A stretch of DNA of 64,000 nt from Pseudovibrio exalbescens DSM 16456 (GCF_000422785.1 NZ_KE383919.1:325451-389450), one strand, 5' to 3'; shown: positions 9,827 through 19,437, counted from the first letter of the stretch. Notes: a model not told the origin generated them from the letters alone. Made by a program: numbers and translations.

Positions 9827-11246
9827 CGTTCACGTCAGAAACCAGTGGCAACACCAACCGGGCTACAAGGCCCGGCTCGCCGCTGGTCAACTCCAGTTGA
9901 CCATGATGGACCCCGGCTACCGCCTTGATCAAGGCCAGACCCAGTCCCGACCCTGGTTCTGAACGGCTGTTATCGAGACGTACGAACCGTTCGCACACGC
10001 GCTCAACCTCGGTCGCGGGAATGCCTGTCCCATTGTCAGCAACTTCAAGCAATGCCGACTGGCCGCGTTGATACAGGCGAACGCTGACTTCTGCCGGTGT
10101 TTCAGGGTGATATGGTCGTCCGTACTTGAGGGCATTCTCGATCAGGTTGGCAAGAGCCTGAGACAGCAATTGACGGTCACCCATCACGCAAAGATCCGCG
10201 TCAACGGAACTGTGGAAGAGAACACCTTGATCCTCGGCAACCGGTTCGTACAGCTCGCAGAGGTCCTCAGCTATGCTGTGCAGCGGCAATCTTTCCATAT
10301 GCACGCCCTCCGATCCCGCTTCAACGCGGGCGATTCTCAAGAGCGCGTTGAAGGTATTGATCAGTTCATCGGTCTCGACAAGCGTTTCCTCAAGTGCCTC
10401 GCGCAGTTCCGGTTCTGTCTGGCGTTCGCGCAATGCTTCTTCCACGCGCCCGCGCATCCGCGTCAGTGGTGTCTTGAGATCGTGAGCGATGTTGTCCGAT
10501 ACTTCCTTCAAGCCCTTCAGGAGCTCTTCAATGCGCTCCAGCATCTGGTTCAGGCTGATGGCAAGACGATCGAACTCATCCCCGCTGCCGGTCACTTCCA
10601 GACGCTGAGACAGGTCGCCGGCCATGATGTGCTGGCTGCTGCGGGTCATGCCATCCATGCGCTTGAGGATCCGCCGACTGATAAAGAACCAGACGGCGAC
10701 AGCCAGAACCACCATGCCGGCCAGCCAGAGCTTGAGTGCATCTCCCAAAAGCCCATGCAGCCGTGACTGTTCTTCCAACTCCCGCCCCACCAGCAAACGA
10801 AAATTGCCGGGCAGCTTGAATACCCGCACAACTGCCTCATAGGTTTCAGGCATAGCCGCTTCGCCCTCAACGGTTTCACTGAGGCGTTGGTAATTGACAA
10901 AATGTATTTCCCCATCCGCCTTGTCGAGCACAGCCGTTGGCAGATGGGAAATGTTGCCGGCAATCAGATTTCCGGCGAAATCGACCAAAAGGTAGAGATT
11001 GGCGTTGGGTTGTCGTACCCGGCGCTCGATGGCTTGGGCCAATCCGGTGATGCCGCCAAAGGCGTAGGGTTCCGTCAGACCGTTCACATCCGCGTCCACC
11101 GTCTGCACCACCTGCTCTCGCATCAGCGCATCGGTGTTGCTGGAAATGAACTGGAACAAAAACAGCGACAGACCAATGAACACCGTGATGGTGATCAAGG
11201 ACAACTTGAAGGAGGTCGTGCGGACCAATCTAGCCAGCGCTGTCAC
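9771..11246 (-). CDS. OmpR-partner sensor histidine kinase
   Basis: A 491-aa transmembrane histidine kinase. From the chosen start, one membrane segment lies at about 14-33 and a second at about 173-191, with a periplasmic domain between. A HAMP linker follows, then the H-box SDNIAHDLKTPLTRMRGRVE (phosphoacceptor H255) and an ATPase domain with NLIENALKYG, DNGTGIP and GSGLGLAL. I chose the GTG at 11246 because it overlaps the response regulator's stop by 17 nt and puts the first membrane helix directly after a short basic tail. A longer frame from 11336 would overlap the regulator by 107 nt. It pairs with the regulator just upstream. Confidence 0.93.
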   Translation of the reverse strand: MTALARLVRTTSFKLSLITITVFIGLSLFLFQFISSNTDALMREQVVQTVDADVNGLTEPYAFGGITGLAQAIERRVRQPNANLYLLVDFAGNLIAGNISHLPTAVLDKADGEIHFVNYQRLSETVEGEAAMPETYEAVVRVFKLPGNFRLLVGRELEEQSRLHGLLGDALKLWLAGMVVLAVAVWFFISRRILKRMDGMTRSSQHIMAGDLSQRLEVTGSGDEFDRLAISLNQMLERIEELLKGLKEVSDNIAHDLKTPLTRMRGRVEEALRERQTEPELREALEETLVETDELINTFNALLRIARVEAGSEGVHMERLPLHSIAEDLCELYEPVAEDQGVLFHSSVDADLCVMGDRQLLSQALANLIENALKYGRPYHPETPAEVSVRLYQRGQSALLEVADNGTGIPATEVERVCERFVRLDNSRSEPGSGLGLALIKAVAGVHHGQLELTSGEPGLVARLVLPLVSDVNGGGDSGDTREQRVQSATS

Positions 11247-11910
11247 GGATCGAATACCCTGCACCGCGGATGGTATGAAGAAGTTGCGTCTCGAAGCCCT
11301 TGTCGATCTTTGATCGCAACCGGGAGATATGGACATCTATCACGTTGGTCTGCGGGTCAAAGTGATAGTCCCACACGTTTTCCAGCAGCATGGTGCGCGT
11401 GACGACCTGCCCGGCGTGTTTCATGAGGTACTCAAGCAGGCGAAATTCGCGTGGTTGCAACACAATGGGCTGGCCAGCTCGTGTCACGGTATGAGCCAGC
11501 CTGTCCAATACGAGGTCTCCCACTTTCAAATGCGTTTCCACCTGAGTTGCAGATTGACGACGCCCCAGAACTTCCACCCGGGCCAACAACTCGGAAAACG
11601 CGTAGGGCTTGGGAAGATAGTCATCACCGCCCGCGCGCAGCCCCTCCACACGATCATCCACTTGCGACAACGCAGACAGGATCAGCACAGGCGTGTGATT
11701 GCCCGCCTTGCGCAGTTCCTCAATGACCGACAGGCCGTCTCTTTTGGGCAACATGCGATCAACCACAAGCACGTCCCAGGATTGCGCCAGCGCGTACTCC
11801 AGCCCCTCTTCGCCATCTGCCGCATGGTCGGGGTTATGACCGGCTTCCTTCAGGGCCTTGAGCAAATACTGGGCCGCCTGACTATCATCTTCTATGATCA
11901 GGATTTTCAT
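11230..11910 (-). CDS. OmpR-family response regulator
   Basis: A 226-aa response regulator: a receiver domain (about 1-118) with acidic pocket E7, D8, D9 and phosphoacceptor D51 (VVDRMLPKRDG), then a winged-helix DNA-binding domain (about 128-222) ending in TIRGAGYSIRDSAG. The ATG at 11910 is preceded by GGAGG. The frame is open further upstream to 12108, but that stretch carries the degP terminator and does not look like protein. It is co-transcribed with the histidine kinase and probably glnE. The target genes are not known. In rhizobia this pair also sits between degP and glnE, which suggests an envelope-stress role by context only. Confidence 0.94.
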   Translation of the reverse strand: MKILIIEDDSQAAQYLLKALKEAGHNPDHAADGEEGLEYALAQSWDVLVVDRMLPKRDGLSVIEELRKAGNHTPVLILSALSQVDDRVEGLRAGGDDYLPKPYAFSELLARVEVLGRRQSATQVETHLKVGDLVLDRLAHTVTRAGQPIVLQPREFRLLEYLMKHAGQVVTRTMLLENVWDYHFDPQTNVIDVHISRLRSKIDKGFETQLLHTIRGAGYSIRDSAG

Positions 11911-12017
11911 TGCACAACCATCCTCCGGCGGTGGTTCTAGCACCCTCGCGCAGCCGGGCAAACACTTGTCCCGACCCAAAGGCACAGCATTGAGACCTTT
12001 CCCGCTCCTTGACACAG

Positions 12018-12049
12018 GAAAAACACCTGCGGCGAACCGCAGGTGTTTT
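12018..12049 (-). terminator. Intrinsic terminator of degP
   Basis: A perfect 13-bp stem (AAAACACCTGCGG / CCGCAGGTGTTTT) closed by a 4-nt loop ends in a T-run on the minus strand, 63 nt after the degP stop codon. It separates degP from the response regulator, which therefore needs its own promoter or read-through. Confidence 0.9.
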
Positions 12050-12111
12050 GCAATTTCGGCCAGCCCCTCAAAAGAGACGGGGGACATGGGGGCTGGCCAC
12101 GGGGCCAATAA

Positions 12112-13590
12112 TCAGGCGTCTTCGAACGGGATCGCCACAAACAGTGTGTTGTTGTTGCTGGTCACACGAAGCAACACAGCCTTGCGTCCCTGTTCACGAG
12201 CGGCTTCAACCTGCTCGGCAACGTCAGCAGGGGTTGAAACGTCCTTGCCCGCGACAGCCGTAATAATCGCACCCTCACGCAAGCCTTTTTCGGCGGCTGG
12301 ACTATCAGGATCTACACGAACCACGACAACACCTTCACCGTCCACTCCGGCTTCCTTGGCAGTCGCCAGTTCAAGTCCCAGGCTATCAACAAGGGCCGTG
12401 CCATCATCGCCGGTGACTGCGGCAACCTGTTCATCCTGAGGATAGGTGCCGAGTTTCACGGTCATTTCGATGACTTCGCCATCACGCCACAGGGTGATCA
12501 CGACCTCCGAGTCCGGACGGTAGTCGGCAATGGTGCGTGCCAGTTCGCGAGGACCATCCACTTCCTGATCATCCACTTTCAAAATAACATCACCCGAGCG
12601 AAGGCCAGCCTTGGCTGCCGGTGTGTCCTCCTGAGTTTCCGCGACCAATGTGCCATCGGTGTTTTCGAGACCAAGAGACTCGGCAATGTCATCCGTCACC
12701 GGCTGGATCTGGACACCAAGCCAACCGCGTGTTACGGACCCGTCTTCCTTAAGGTCAGCAATGATCTTGCTGGCGGTGGCTGCCGGAATGGCAAACGCAA
12801 TCCCAACGTTGCCGCCGCTAGGAGAGATAATGGCGGAGTTAACGCCAATCACTTCGCCGTGAATGTTGAAGGCAGGGCCACCGGAGTTGCCGCGGTTCAC
12901 AGAGGCATCGATCTGGATAAAGTCATCATAAAGGCTGGCGCCGATGTCACGCCCCCGTGCGGAGACGATACCTGCGGTAACCGTGCCGCCCAACCCGAAC
13001 GGGTTCCCAACGGCAACGACCCACTCACCCACCATTGGGGTCTGATCGGCAAACCCGACATAGGTGAAGTTCTTGTCAGCGTCTACTTTCAGCAAGGCCA
13101 AGTCGGATCGTTCGTCAGTGCCAACCAGTTTCGCCTCGTATTCTTCGCCATCATCGGTCACGACGGTGAACTCGGTGCCATTCTTGACCACATGATCGTT
13201 GGTGACCAGATAGCCATCTTCCGAAATAAAGAACCCAGATCCCTGAGACTGGCCGAACCGGCGTGGGGTGCGCCGCTCTTTGTCGCCGCCACCGCCGAAT
13301 TCATCAAAGAAGTGACGGAACGGATGATCCTTGGGCAGGTTGCGGAACATGGGCGGCACACCGCCCAGCGGGTTTGATGCAGCTTTGATTTCCGACCGCA
13401 CTCGCACGCTCACCACCGCCGGCTGCACAGCTTCAACAACCGGTGCAAAATTTGCCATAGCCGGTGCATCTACGCGCACAGGGTCAGCAAATGCAGGCGC
13501 TGTAGGAAGCGCCACCGGCGCTACCAACGCACCCGTTACAGCCAAAGCGACAGCACCTGTGAGGAGTTTCGAACGAAGGGTTGTTTTCAT
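12112..13590 (-). CDS. degP: DegP/HtrA periplasmic serine protease
   Basis: A periplasmic S1C protease and chaperone that removes misfolded envelope proteins. From the ATG at 13590 (GGAAG upstream; an ATG five codons earlier has no ribosome site) it is 492 aa. A signal peptide (about 1-35, cut after AFA) is followed by the protease domain with H133 (TNDHVV), D163 (ERSDLALL) and S236 (NRGNSGGPAF), then two PDZ domains (about 268-360 and 395-480). The loop rich in glycine and charge after FFDEF is typical of alphaproteobacterial Do-like proteases. It lies upstream of an envelope two-component pair, as in Sinorhizobium. Confidence 0.96.
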   Translation of the reverse strand: MKTTLRSKLLTGAVALAVTGALVAPVALPTAPAFADPVRVDAPAMANFAPVVEAVQPAVVSVRVRSEIKAASNPLGGVPPMFRNLPKDHPFRHFFDEFGGGGDKERRTPRRFGQSQGSGFFISEDGYLVTNDHVVKNGTEFTVVTDDGEEYEAKLVGTDERSDLALLKVDADKNFTYVGFADQTPMVGEWVVAVGNPFGLGGTVTAGIVSARGRDIGASLYDDFIQIDASVNRGNSGGPAFNIHGEVIGVNSAIISPSGGNVGIAFAIPAATASKIIADLKEDGSVTRGWLGVQIQPVTDDIAESLGLENTDGTLVAETQEDTPAAKAGLRSGDVILKVDDQEVDGPRELARTIADYRPDSEVVITLWRDGEVIEMTVKLGTYPQDEQVAAVTGDDGTALVDSLGLELATAKEAGVDGEGVVVVRVDPDSPAAEKGLREGAIITAVAGKDVSTPADVAEQVEAAREQGRKAVLLRVTSNNNTLFVAIPFEDA

Positions 13591-13761
13591 GTTCACGGCT
13601 TCCATTCAATTCAAATCCGGTAAAACTAAGGGAGTGGAGAGAGGGCCCGCGCCGGCTTTGGATCCGACGGCTCTCCCGAACTTGAAGAGGACTATGCCGC
13701 AGCGAATATTACGGCGACCTATCTGCCAGATTAAGCTTCTGTAATATTGGAGGCCAACCGC

Positions 13762-15012
13762 TCAAGCAGGTGCCCGTCCTTCTACCGTGGTCACAACGGC
13801 GGCCGTACCTTCCAGTGTCTTGTGAACCGGACACTTATCAGCAATTTCCAGTAGTTTCTCGCGGGTTTGGTCATCAACCTGCCCGTCGATCCGTATCCGG
13901 CGTTCAAAGCGGTCGATCTTTCCGGCCTTGCCTTCAGCAACAGCCCCGCAATCATTGCAATGAGCAGAGGCCACCTTTTCATGATCCACGGTAACCGAGA
14001 TAGGGCCGACCTCAAGCTTCTTGAAACCAGCATAGATTCGCAGCGTCATCGAGGTACAGGCAGCCAACGCAACACTGACATAATCGTAAGGAGAAGGGCC
14101 GGTATCGTCGCCGCCGACCGAAGCGGGCTCGTCGGCGATCATACGATGCCTTCCGACCTTGACCATGTTCTGGAACTTCCCAAGTCCGGTTTCCTGAACA
14201 AGCGCGCTGACCGGCTGGTCATCAACATCCGAGGATTGAGGCGTTTGTTTCGTGAGATAGCGCGATGCCCATCCGGCGATCACAGTGGCTGCGTATTCCG
14301 CATCGTCCGCCCGGCTCAAGAGATGATCCGCTGTATCCAGTGAGACAAAGCTCTTGGGATGCTTGGCCGCGAGGAAAATGTCGCTGGCATTATCAACCCC
14401 CACGATCTCGTCCAGGGGCGCATGCATGACAAGCAGCGCCTTGCGCAGATGGGAAATCTGCGTTTTCACATCATGGTTTTCCAGATCTTCAAGGAACTGA
14501 CGCTGGATGGTGAACTCGCGGCCGGCCAGCGAAACAGTCGCCTCTCCCTCGTCGCGGATGGTATCGAGCGCCACCTCGAAGTTTTGCACCACGTGGTTTG
14601 CGGTGGAGGGAGCCCCAATTGTGACGACGGCCTTTGCCTCAGGGATTTCGGGGGCTGCTGCCAAAACGGCAGCACCGCCAAGAGAATGCCCGATCAACAG
14701 CTCCGGAGCTTCGAACGAACGACGCATGTAGTCGGTTGCGGATAGCAAGTCTTGAAGATTGCTGGAAAAATTGGAGGACGAGAAGTCTCCACCGCTGCCG
14801 CCAAGACCCGTAAAATCGAACCTGAGAACCGCGATCCCCTCCCTCGTGAGGGCTTGCGCGATGTTTCGCGCTGCAGATAGGTCTTTCGAGCATGTGAAGC
14901 AGTGTGCAAAGAGGGCGTAGGCACGGATCGTTCCCGCCGGCAAATCCAGCCTTGCGGCAAGATCCGCGCCGGAAGCGCCTTTGAAACTCAACTTCTGCGG
15001 ATGCTGGTTCAT
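13762..15012 (-). CDS. Alpha/beta hydrolase - OsmC fusion protein
   Basis: A 416-aa two-domain protein. Residues 1-260 form an alpha/beta hydrolase with nucleophile S110 (LIGHSLGG), D201 (HAPLDEIV) and H230 (TADHLL). Residues about 275-410 form an OsmC/Ohr-like domain with the two redox cysteines C319 (ALAACTSM) and C394 (DKCPVHKT). An extra C352-x2-C355 pair lies between them. OsmC proteins reduce organic hydroperoxides; the hydrolase partner might release the substrate, but this is inference. This fusion occurs in many proteobacteria. The ATG at 15012 has GGAG eight bases upstream; an in-frame start at 15075 lacks one. It lies between ccmH and degP, which are neighbours in rhizobia. Confidence 0.93.
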   Translation of the reverse strand: MNQHPQKLSFKGASGADLAARLDLPAGTIRAYALFAHCFTCSKDLSAARNIAQALTREGIAVLRFDFTGLGGSGGDFSSSNFSSNLQDLLSATDYMRRSFEAPELLIGHSLGGAAVLAAAPEIPEAKAVVTIGAPSTANHVVQNFEVALDTIRDEGEATVSLAGREFTIQRQFLEDLENHDVKTQISHLRKALLVMHAPLDEIVGVDNASDIFLAAKHPKSFVSLDTADHLLSRADDAEYAATVIAGWASRYLTKQTPQSSDVDDQPVSALVQETGLGKFQNMVKVGRHRMIADEPASVGGDDTGPSPYDYVSVALAACTSMTLRIYAGFKKLEVGPISVTVDHEKVASAHCNDCGAVAEGKAGKIDRFERRIRIDGQVDDQTREKLLEIADKCPVHKTLEGTAAVVTTVEGRAPA

Positions 15013-15112
15013 GTCTATCTCCGGTGATGCATCGTGGGACACGTCCTCATTGAGGTAAGCGCCCCACTCACGCATATAAAGGGAGAAGACCTATCAAATT
15101 GAGCAGAAAGGA

Positions 15113-15589
15113 TCACTCTTCCTTGAAGAGGTCCTCCAGCTCTTGCTTTTCCTTGGCGCTAAGCGGCGGTGGCACCAGCCCTTCGGAAATCTGTTTGCGC
15201 CGGCGGCGCAGGCCGATAAAAATCACGGCGGCGCCGACCAGCAGGATCAAGGGACCGCCTGCCCATAACAACCAGGTGTGAGGCGCAAAACGCGGCTTCA
15301 TCAGAACGAACTCACCATAGCGCTCGACCAGATAATCAAGCACTTCCTGATCGCTGTCCCCTTCTTGAAGGCGCTCACGGACCAGCAGCCGCAAATCCTT
15401 GGCAAGCTGGGCGTTGGAGTCATCTATCGACTGGTTCTGGCAAACAACACAGCGTATCTCCGCTGAAAGATCACGCGCCCGTTGCTCAAGGGCCGGATCA
15501 TCCAGCATCTCATCCGGATTGACAGCCAACGCCGGTCCGCCCCAAAGCGCCATAACCAACAGAAGAGCGGAAAGAACCGTGTTTCTCAT
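15113..15589 (-). CDS. ccmH: Cytochrome c maturation protein CcmH (CycL)
   Basis: A membrane-anchored thioredoxin-like reductase of the cytochrome c haem lyase, which keeps the CXXC of apocytochrome c reduced. It is 158 aa, with a signal peptide (1-21), the active site C46-V-V-C49 (IRCVVCQNQSI) and a C-terminal membrane helix (about 107-126). The cytosolic tail is basic and then acidic. It starts 9 nt after ccmF and ends the ccm group ccmI-ccmE-ccmF-ccmH. It is the short form without the CcmI-like extension, consistent with a separate ccmI here. Confidence 0.96.
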   Translation of the reverse strand: MRNTVLSALLLVMALWGGPALAVNPDEMLDDPALEQRARDLSAEIRCVVCQNQSIDDSNAQLAKDLRLLVRERLQEGDSDQEVLDYLVERYGEFVLMKPRFAPHTWLLWAGGPLILLVGAAVIFIGLRRRRKQISEGLVPPPLSAKEKQELEDLFKEE

Positions 15590-15598
15590 GGCCTCACC

Positions 15599-17599
15599 TC
15601 ACTCTGCCGGGGTGCTGGCCGCACGGGCACGGGCCGTTGCACTCTTACGAGCCGGTTGTGGTGCGCCCACATGGAGCTTGCGATCCAGCAAGGCAATGAG
15701 TCCGCCGAGGGACATGACGAGGGCTCCGATCCATATCAGTGTGATCAAGGGCTTGTAGTAGACCCGTGTCACCAGACCGCCATCTGCCGTGTTGTCGCCC
15801 ATGGAAATGTAGATCTGCGAGAAGCCTTCCGTGTGGAGCGCCGCTTCCGTCATCGGTCGCCCGCTGGCATTGTAAACGCGTTTGGACGGATACATGCTGT
15901 CAATTACCATCCCATCCTGACGCAAGGTGAATTCGGCTACCCGCTCCACGAAGTTGGGTCCGCGCTGATCCCAGGTTCGATCATAGGTGATGCTGTATCC
16001 TGCCACATCCCGTGTCTGACCCGGCTGCATGGTCAGTACAGTCTCGGTCTCATATGCCGAAACAGTGACAATACCCAGCGCCGTCAGCCCAACGCCAAGG
16101 TGCCCCAGCGCCGTTGCAAAGACCGTTCGCGGCAAACCAACAAAGCGATGCATGGCCTTTGACCATCCCACCTTGTGGGGCTTGATGCGGTCCACGATTT
16201 CCCAAAGGGCGCCAAAAATGACCCAGAACGAGATACCAAAGCCCAGTGCCGCCAGTATGTTCTGTCCCCCCATGAACCACGCGAGCAGCATCATCGCGAC
16301 CAGTGTCATCCCGAAAGCCAAGGCCAGACGCTGGGTAACGCCCCACAAATCACCCCGCTTCCACGCCAGCAACTGGCCGAAAGGCATCATCAGCAAAACG
16401 GGTACCATGAGCGGACCGAAGGTGAGATTGAAGAACGGCGGCCCCACGGAAATCTTTTCTCCGGTCATGGCTTCCAAAACGAGTGGATACAACGTGCCGA
16501 AAAAGACCGCTGCCGTTGCTGTGGTCAGGAACAGGTTGTTGAGCACCAAGGCCCCTTCCCGGCTGACAGGTGCAAACAGACCACCCTGCTTCAAAAGCGG
16601 CGCCCGCCAGGCAAAAATGGACAGCGAGCCTCCAACGAAGACCATCAGGATACCGAGGATGAACAATCCACGTTCCGGGTCAACCGCGAAGGCATGCACA
16701 GAGGTCAGCACACCAGAGCGCACCAGGAATGTTCCCAGCAAGGACAACGAGAAGGTCAACAGCGCGAGGAAGATTGTCCAGACTTTCAGCGCGTCGCGCT
16801 TTTCCATGACGATGGCCGAATGCAGCAGCGCGGTTCCGGTCAGCCACGGCATGAACGAGGCATTCTCGACAGGATCCCAGAACCACCAGCCCCCCCAACC
16901 GAGCTCGTAGTAGGCCCAATAAGACCCCATTGCGATACCCAGTGTCAGGAAGACCCAAGACACCAGTACCCATGGCCGGACCCAGCGCGCCCATGCCGCA
17001 TCAATACGGCCAATAATCAGCGCTGCAATGGCAAACGAGAACACGATGGAAAATCCGACGTATCCCACATAAAGCAGCGGCGGATGGATCGCCAAACCGA
17101 TGTCTTGCAACATCGGATTCAGGTCGCGGCCTTCCATTGGAGGCTGCGCCACCCGCAAAAACGGGTTGGAACTGAACACCACGAACACCAGGAAGGCAAA
17201 GCTCACCCACCCTTGTGCGCCAAGGGTCGCCGCGCGCAGCTGCTGGGGCAGGTTGCGACTGAACATCGACACCAGCGCCCCGAACAGGACAAGGATCAAC
17301 ACCCAAAGAAGAATGGACCCTTCGTGGTTCCCCCACACGCCGGAAATCTTGTAGATCAGCGGCTTGTCCGAGTGGGAGTTCTCAATGACGTTCAAGACTG
17401 AAAAATCCGAGGTCAGATAAGCGTGCGTGAGCGCGGCAAACGCAATCAACACCAGCACGAACTGTGCGTTTGCCAGCGGCGGCGCAACGGCCATCATGCG
17501 TTGATCGTGCCGTAGCGCGCCCCAAACCGGAAAAACGCTTTGCACCAGCGACGCCACCAGCGCCAGGACCAATGCATAATGTCCAATCTCGATGATCAT
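15599..17599 (-). CDS. ccmF: Haem lyase subunit CcmF (CycK)
   Basis: A large polytopic inner-membrane protein (666 aa, about 14-15 helices) that takes haem from CcmE and attaches it to apocytochrome c with CcmH and CcmI. The tryptophan-rich periplasmic WWD motif (GWGGWWFWDPVE) is at 234-245. The family segment HPPLLYVGYVGF follows H172. The last quarter has the periplasmic domain ending in helix TLIWIGALVMSLGGLIALLD. The ATG is preceded by a purine-rich stretch. Expression is presumably from a promoter ahead of ccmI. Confidence 0.97.
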   Translation of the reverse strand: MIIEIGHYALVLALVASLVQSVFPVWGALRHDQRMMAVAPPLANAQFVLVLIAFAALTHAYLTSDFSVLNVIENSHSDKPLIYKISGVWGNHEGSILLWVLILVLFGALVSMFSRNLPQQLRAATLGAQGWVSFAFLVFVVFSSNPFLRVAQPPMEGRDLNPMLQDIGLAIHPPLLYVGYVGFSIVFSFAIAALIIGRIDAAWARWVRPWVLVSWVFLTLGIAMGSYWAYYELGWGGWWFWDPVENASFMPWLTGTALLHSAIVMEKRDALKVWTIFLALLTFSLSLLGTFLVRSGVLTSVHAFAVDPERGLFILGILMVFVGGSLSIFAWRAPLLKQGGLFAPVSREGALVLNNLFLTTATAAVFFGTLYPLVLEAMTGEKISVGPPFFNLTFGPLMVPVLLMMPFGQLLAWKRGDLWGVTQRLALAFGMTLVAMMLLAWFMGGQNILAALGFGISFWVIFGALWEIVDRIKPHKVGWSKAMHRFVGLPRTVFATALGHLGVGLTALGIVTVSAYETETVLTMQPGQTRDVAGYSITYDRTWDQRGPNFVERVAEFTLRQDGMVIDSMYPSKRVYNASGRPMTEAALHTEGFSQIYISMGDNTADGGLVTRVYYKPLITLIWIGALVMSLGGLIALLDRKLHVGAPQPARKSATARARAASTPAE

Positions 17600-17704
17600 G
17601 GTGGGTTCCTGTCTTACCTGCCTGATCCCTAGTATAGGGCGTTGCTGTCCGGGAGTGGATGGCAGCGGCGCGCTCAGCCTGAAACCAGCGCGCCAGTTTC
17701 TGGC

Positions 17705-18175
17705 CTAGTCCTTGGCGTAACCGGCAGCGTAACTGCCGTCGTCCTCGTTCATCCAGTGGCCGGAATCTTCCAGCGCTTGCTGCACTTCCTTGGGCACGTA
17801 ATTCTCATCGTGCTTTGCGAGCACCTGATCCGCCTGAAACACGCCGTTGGCGTCGATGTAACCTTCAGCAACAATGCCCTGCCCTTCGCGAAACAGGTCT
17901 GGGAGCAGACCTGTATAGGCAACAGCCACCGTCTCCACCTGATCTGTGACGACAAACTGAACGTGGGCATCGTCACCATGCACAACCGACCCGTCCTCAA
18001 CGAGTCCACCCAACCGAATGCGCTGACCTTCAGGCACCTGCTTTTCGACAATATCCGAAGGGCTCTGGAAGAACACGATCTGGTCATTCAAGGCAAACAG
18101 CACCAATCCGGCCGCAGCCGCGAGGACCACACCTGCCATACTGATAAGGGTAAGTCGTCTTTGTTTTCTCGTCAT
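17705..18175 (-). CDS. ccmE: Haem chaperone CcmE (CycJ)
   Basis: A periplasmic haem chaperone anchored by one N-terminal membrane helix (about 8-29). It carries haem covalently on the histidine of the motif [10 protein letters not shown] (H122 from the ATG chosen). The 156-aa length and OB-fold beta domain ([11 protein letters not shown] to [11 protein letters not shown]) are standard. I chose the ATG at 18175 over a TTG three codons earlier because GGAAC lies at proper distance. It lies between ccmI and ccmF, with gaps of about 90-105 bp on either side. Confidence 0.96.
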   Translation of the reverse strand: MTRKQRRLTLISMAGVVLAAAAGLVLFALNDQIVFFQSPSDIVEKQVPEGQRIRLGGLVEDGSVVHGDDAHVQFVVTDQVETVAVAYTGLLPDLFREGQGIVAEGYIDANGVFQADQVLAKHDENYVPKEVQQALEDSGHWMNEDDGSYAAGYAKD

Positions 18176-18267
18176 CTGTTCCAACGTTTCAGAGCGGTCT
18201 ATCGCCTCGGACTAAGCTGATCAAATCCCCATCGTCCGGATTGAATACTATCTATTGAGGTACTGGC

Positions 18268-19437
18268 CTAGTTCAAGCCCAACGCTTGGGCAACCCCGTC
18301 AAGCTGCGCTTCAGCCTCCGCGTCGCCGTCAAAGGCGGTTCGTGCGGCCGCCAACGCGTCTTGCGCTCGTTGTTCTTCGCCAATCACGATCAGGGAACGC
18401 ACCAGACGGCTCCATTCCTGAACGCTGCCGCCGTCTTCGGCCAATCGGGTTTCCAACTGGGCGACCATGCCGGCGACCATGGCTTGACGATCCTGCACGG
18501 TCATGTCCTGTGCGGCTTCAATATCCTCACGTGTTGGACCCCGTGGCTCGTCCGGTTTCGCCTCAGTCGGGGCAGTTTCCTGACCCGACACAATCGAAGA
18601 CCCTGACTGATCGGTCAGCGTGTTCAATTGAGCGCGCGCAGCTGCGACCCAGGGCTCATCGCCATTTGCGTCAGCCAACAAATCCCGCCATGCGGTGATT
18701 GCAGCTGCTGTTTGCCCCTGTTGGGTGAGCGCCAATGCCAGATAGAAACGAGGCTTTGCTTGCTCTGGTGCTGCCGTTGTCACTCGCTTGAGCATTGCTT
18801 CTGCTTCTGCGGTTACTGTTCCCTGTTGCTGGAAGATCAGCATTTCTGCGCGTGCCAATTCCAACGCCGGTGTCGGGCCCGCAATTCGAATGGCCTGCGC
18901 ATAGGCCGCCTCGGCCTTGTCATAGGCACCTTGGCGAGCGTAAACAGGTGCGAGTACCATCCACCCTTGAACATCGTCGGGGTTCTGCGCCAGATGCTCT
19001 TCCGTGCGGGCAATAAGCTGATTGATGTCCGGATTGCGATTCAACTGCGCTTGACGTTCGGCTAGCGGCTGGTCAGGCACCCCCGGTGCGCCTACCAAGA
19101 AATAGAGCCCCAGCGCCAAGACCGGCATGGCCACAATCGCAGCAACACGCAGCCCCCACGCCCTTTGAGAGGCAGGTTGGTTCGCCGCCCGTCCATCAGC
19201 CTCGCGCTTGGCTGCAAGCAAGCGCCGGGAGATCTCGGTCCGCGCTGCCTCGGCCATTTCCGCTGACACAGCACCGGTGCGCAAATCGTCTTCAACTTCA
19301 GCCAGTTGCTGACGGAAGACCTCTATATCATTCTCTTCCCGTAAAGGCGCATGGCGCGCACGGGAAACAGCGACAAGAACGGACAGAGACACTGCCGCAG
19401 TCATAAGGGCTAATACGATCCAGAACATCATGGGCAT
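18268..19437 (-). CDS. ccmI: Cytochrome c maturation protein CcmI (CycH)
   Basis: A 389-aa inner-membrane protein that binds apocytochrome c for the haem lyase. Two membrane helices (about 4-25 and 96-116) flank a cytoplasmic coiled-coil loop with EVFRQQLAEVEDDLRTGAVS. The periplasmic part (about 120-389) holds TPR repeats (QGWMVLAPVYARQGAYDKAE, AKPRFYLALALTQQGQTAAA) with a poorly conserved linker rich in Pro, Glu and Thr. It is the first gene of the ccm run, so the operon promoter should lie in the 133 bp upstream of it. Confidence 0.93.
   Translation of the reverse strand: MPMMFWIVLALMTAAVSLSVLVAVSRARHAPLREENDIEVFRQQLAEVEDDLRTGAVSAEMAEAARTEISRRLLAAKREADGRAANQPASQRAWGLRVAAIVAMPVLALGLYFLVGAPGVPDQPLAERQAQLNRNPDINQLIARTEEHLAQNPDDVQGWMVLAPVYARQGAYDKAEAAYAQAIRIAGPTPALELARAEMLIFQQQGTVTAEAEAMLKRVTTAAPEQAKPRFYLALALTQQGQTAAAITAWRDLLADANGDEPWVAAARAQLNTLTDQSGSSIVSGQETAPTEAKPDEPRGPTREDIEAAQDMTVQDRQAMVAGMVAQLETRLAEDGGSVQEWSRLVRSLIVIGEEQRAQDALAAARTAFDGDAEAEAQLDGVAQALGLN

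Noticed and set aside
7994..9928. Plus-strand frame of 644 codons opposite glnE
   Set aside because: Antisense of glnE; low-quality composition, while the minus strand carries both nucleotidyltransferase motifs.
16175..17401. Plus-strand frame of 408 codons opposite ccmF
   Set aside because: Antisense of a membrane protein gene, giving a hydrophilic Gln/Arg/His-rich sequence that is not protein-like.
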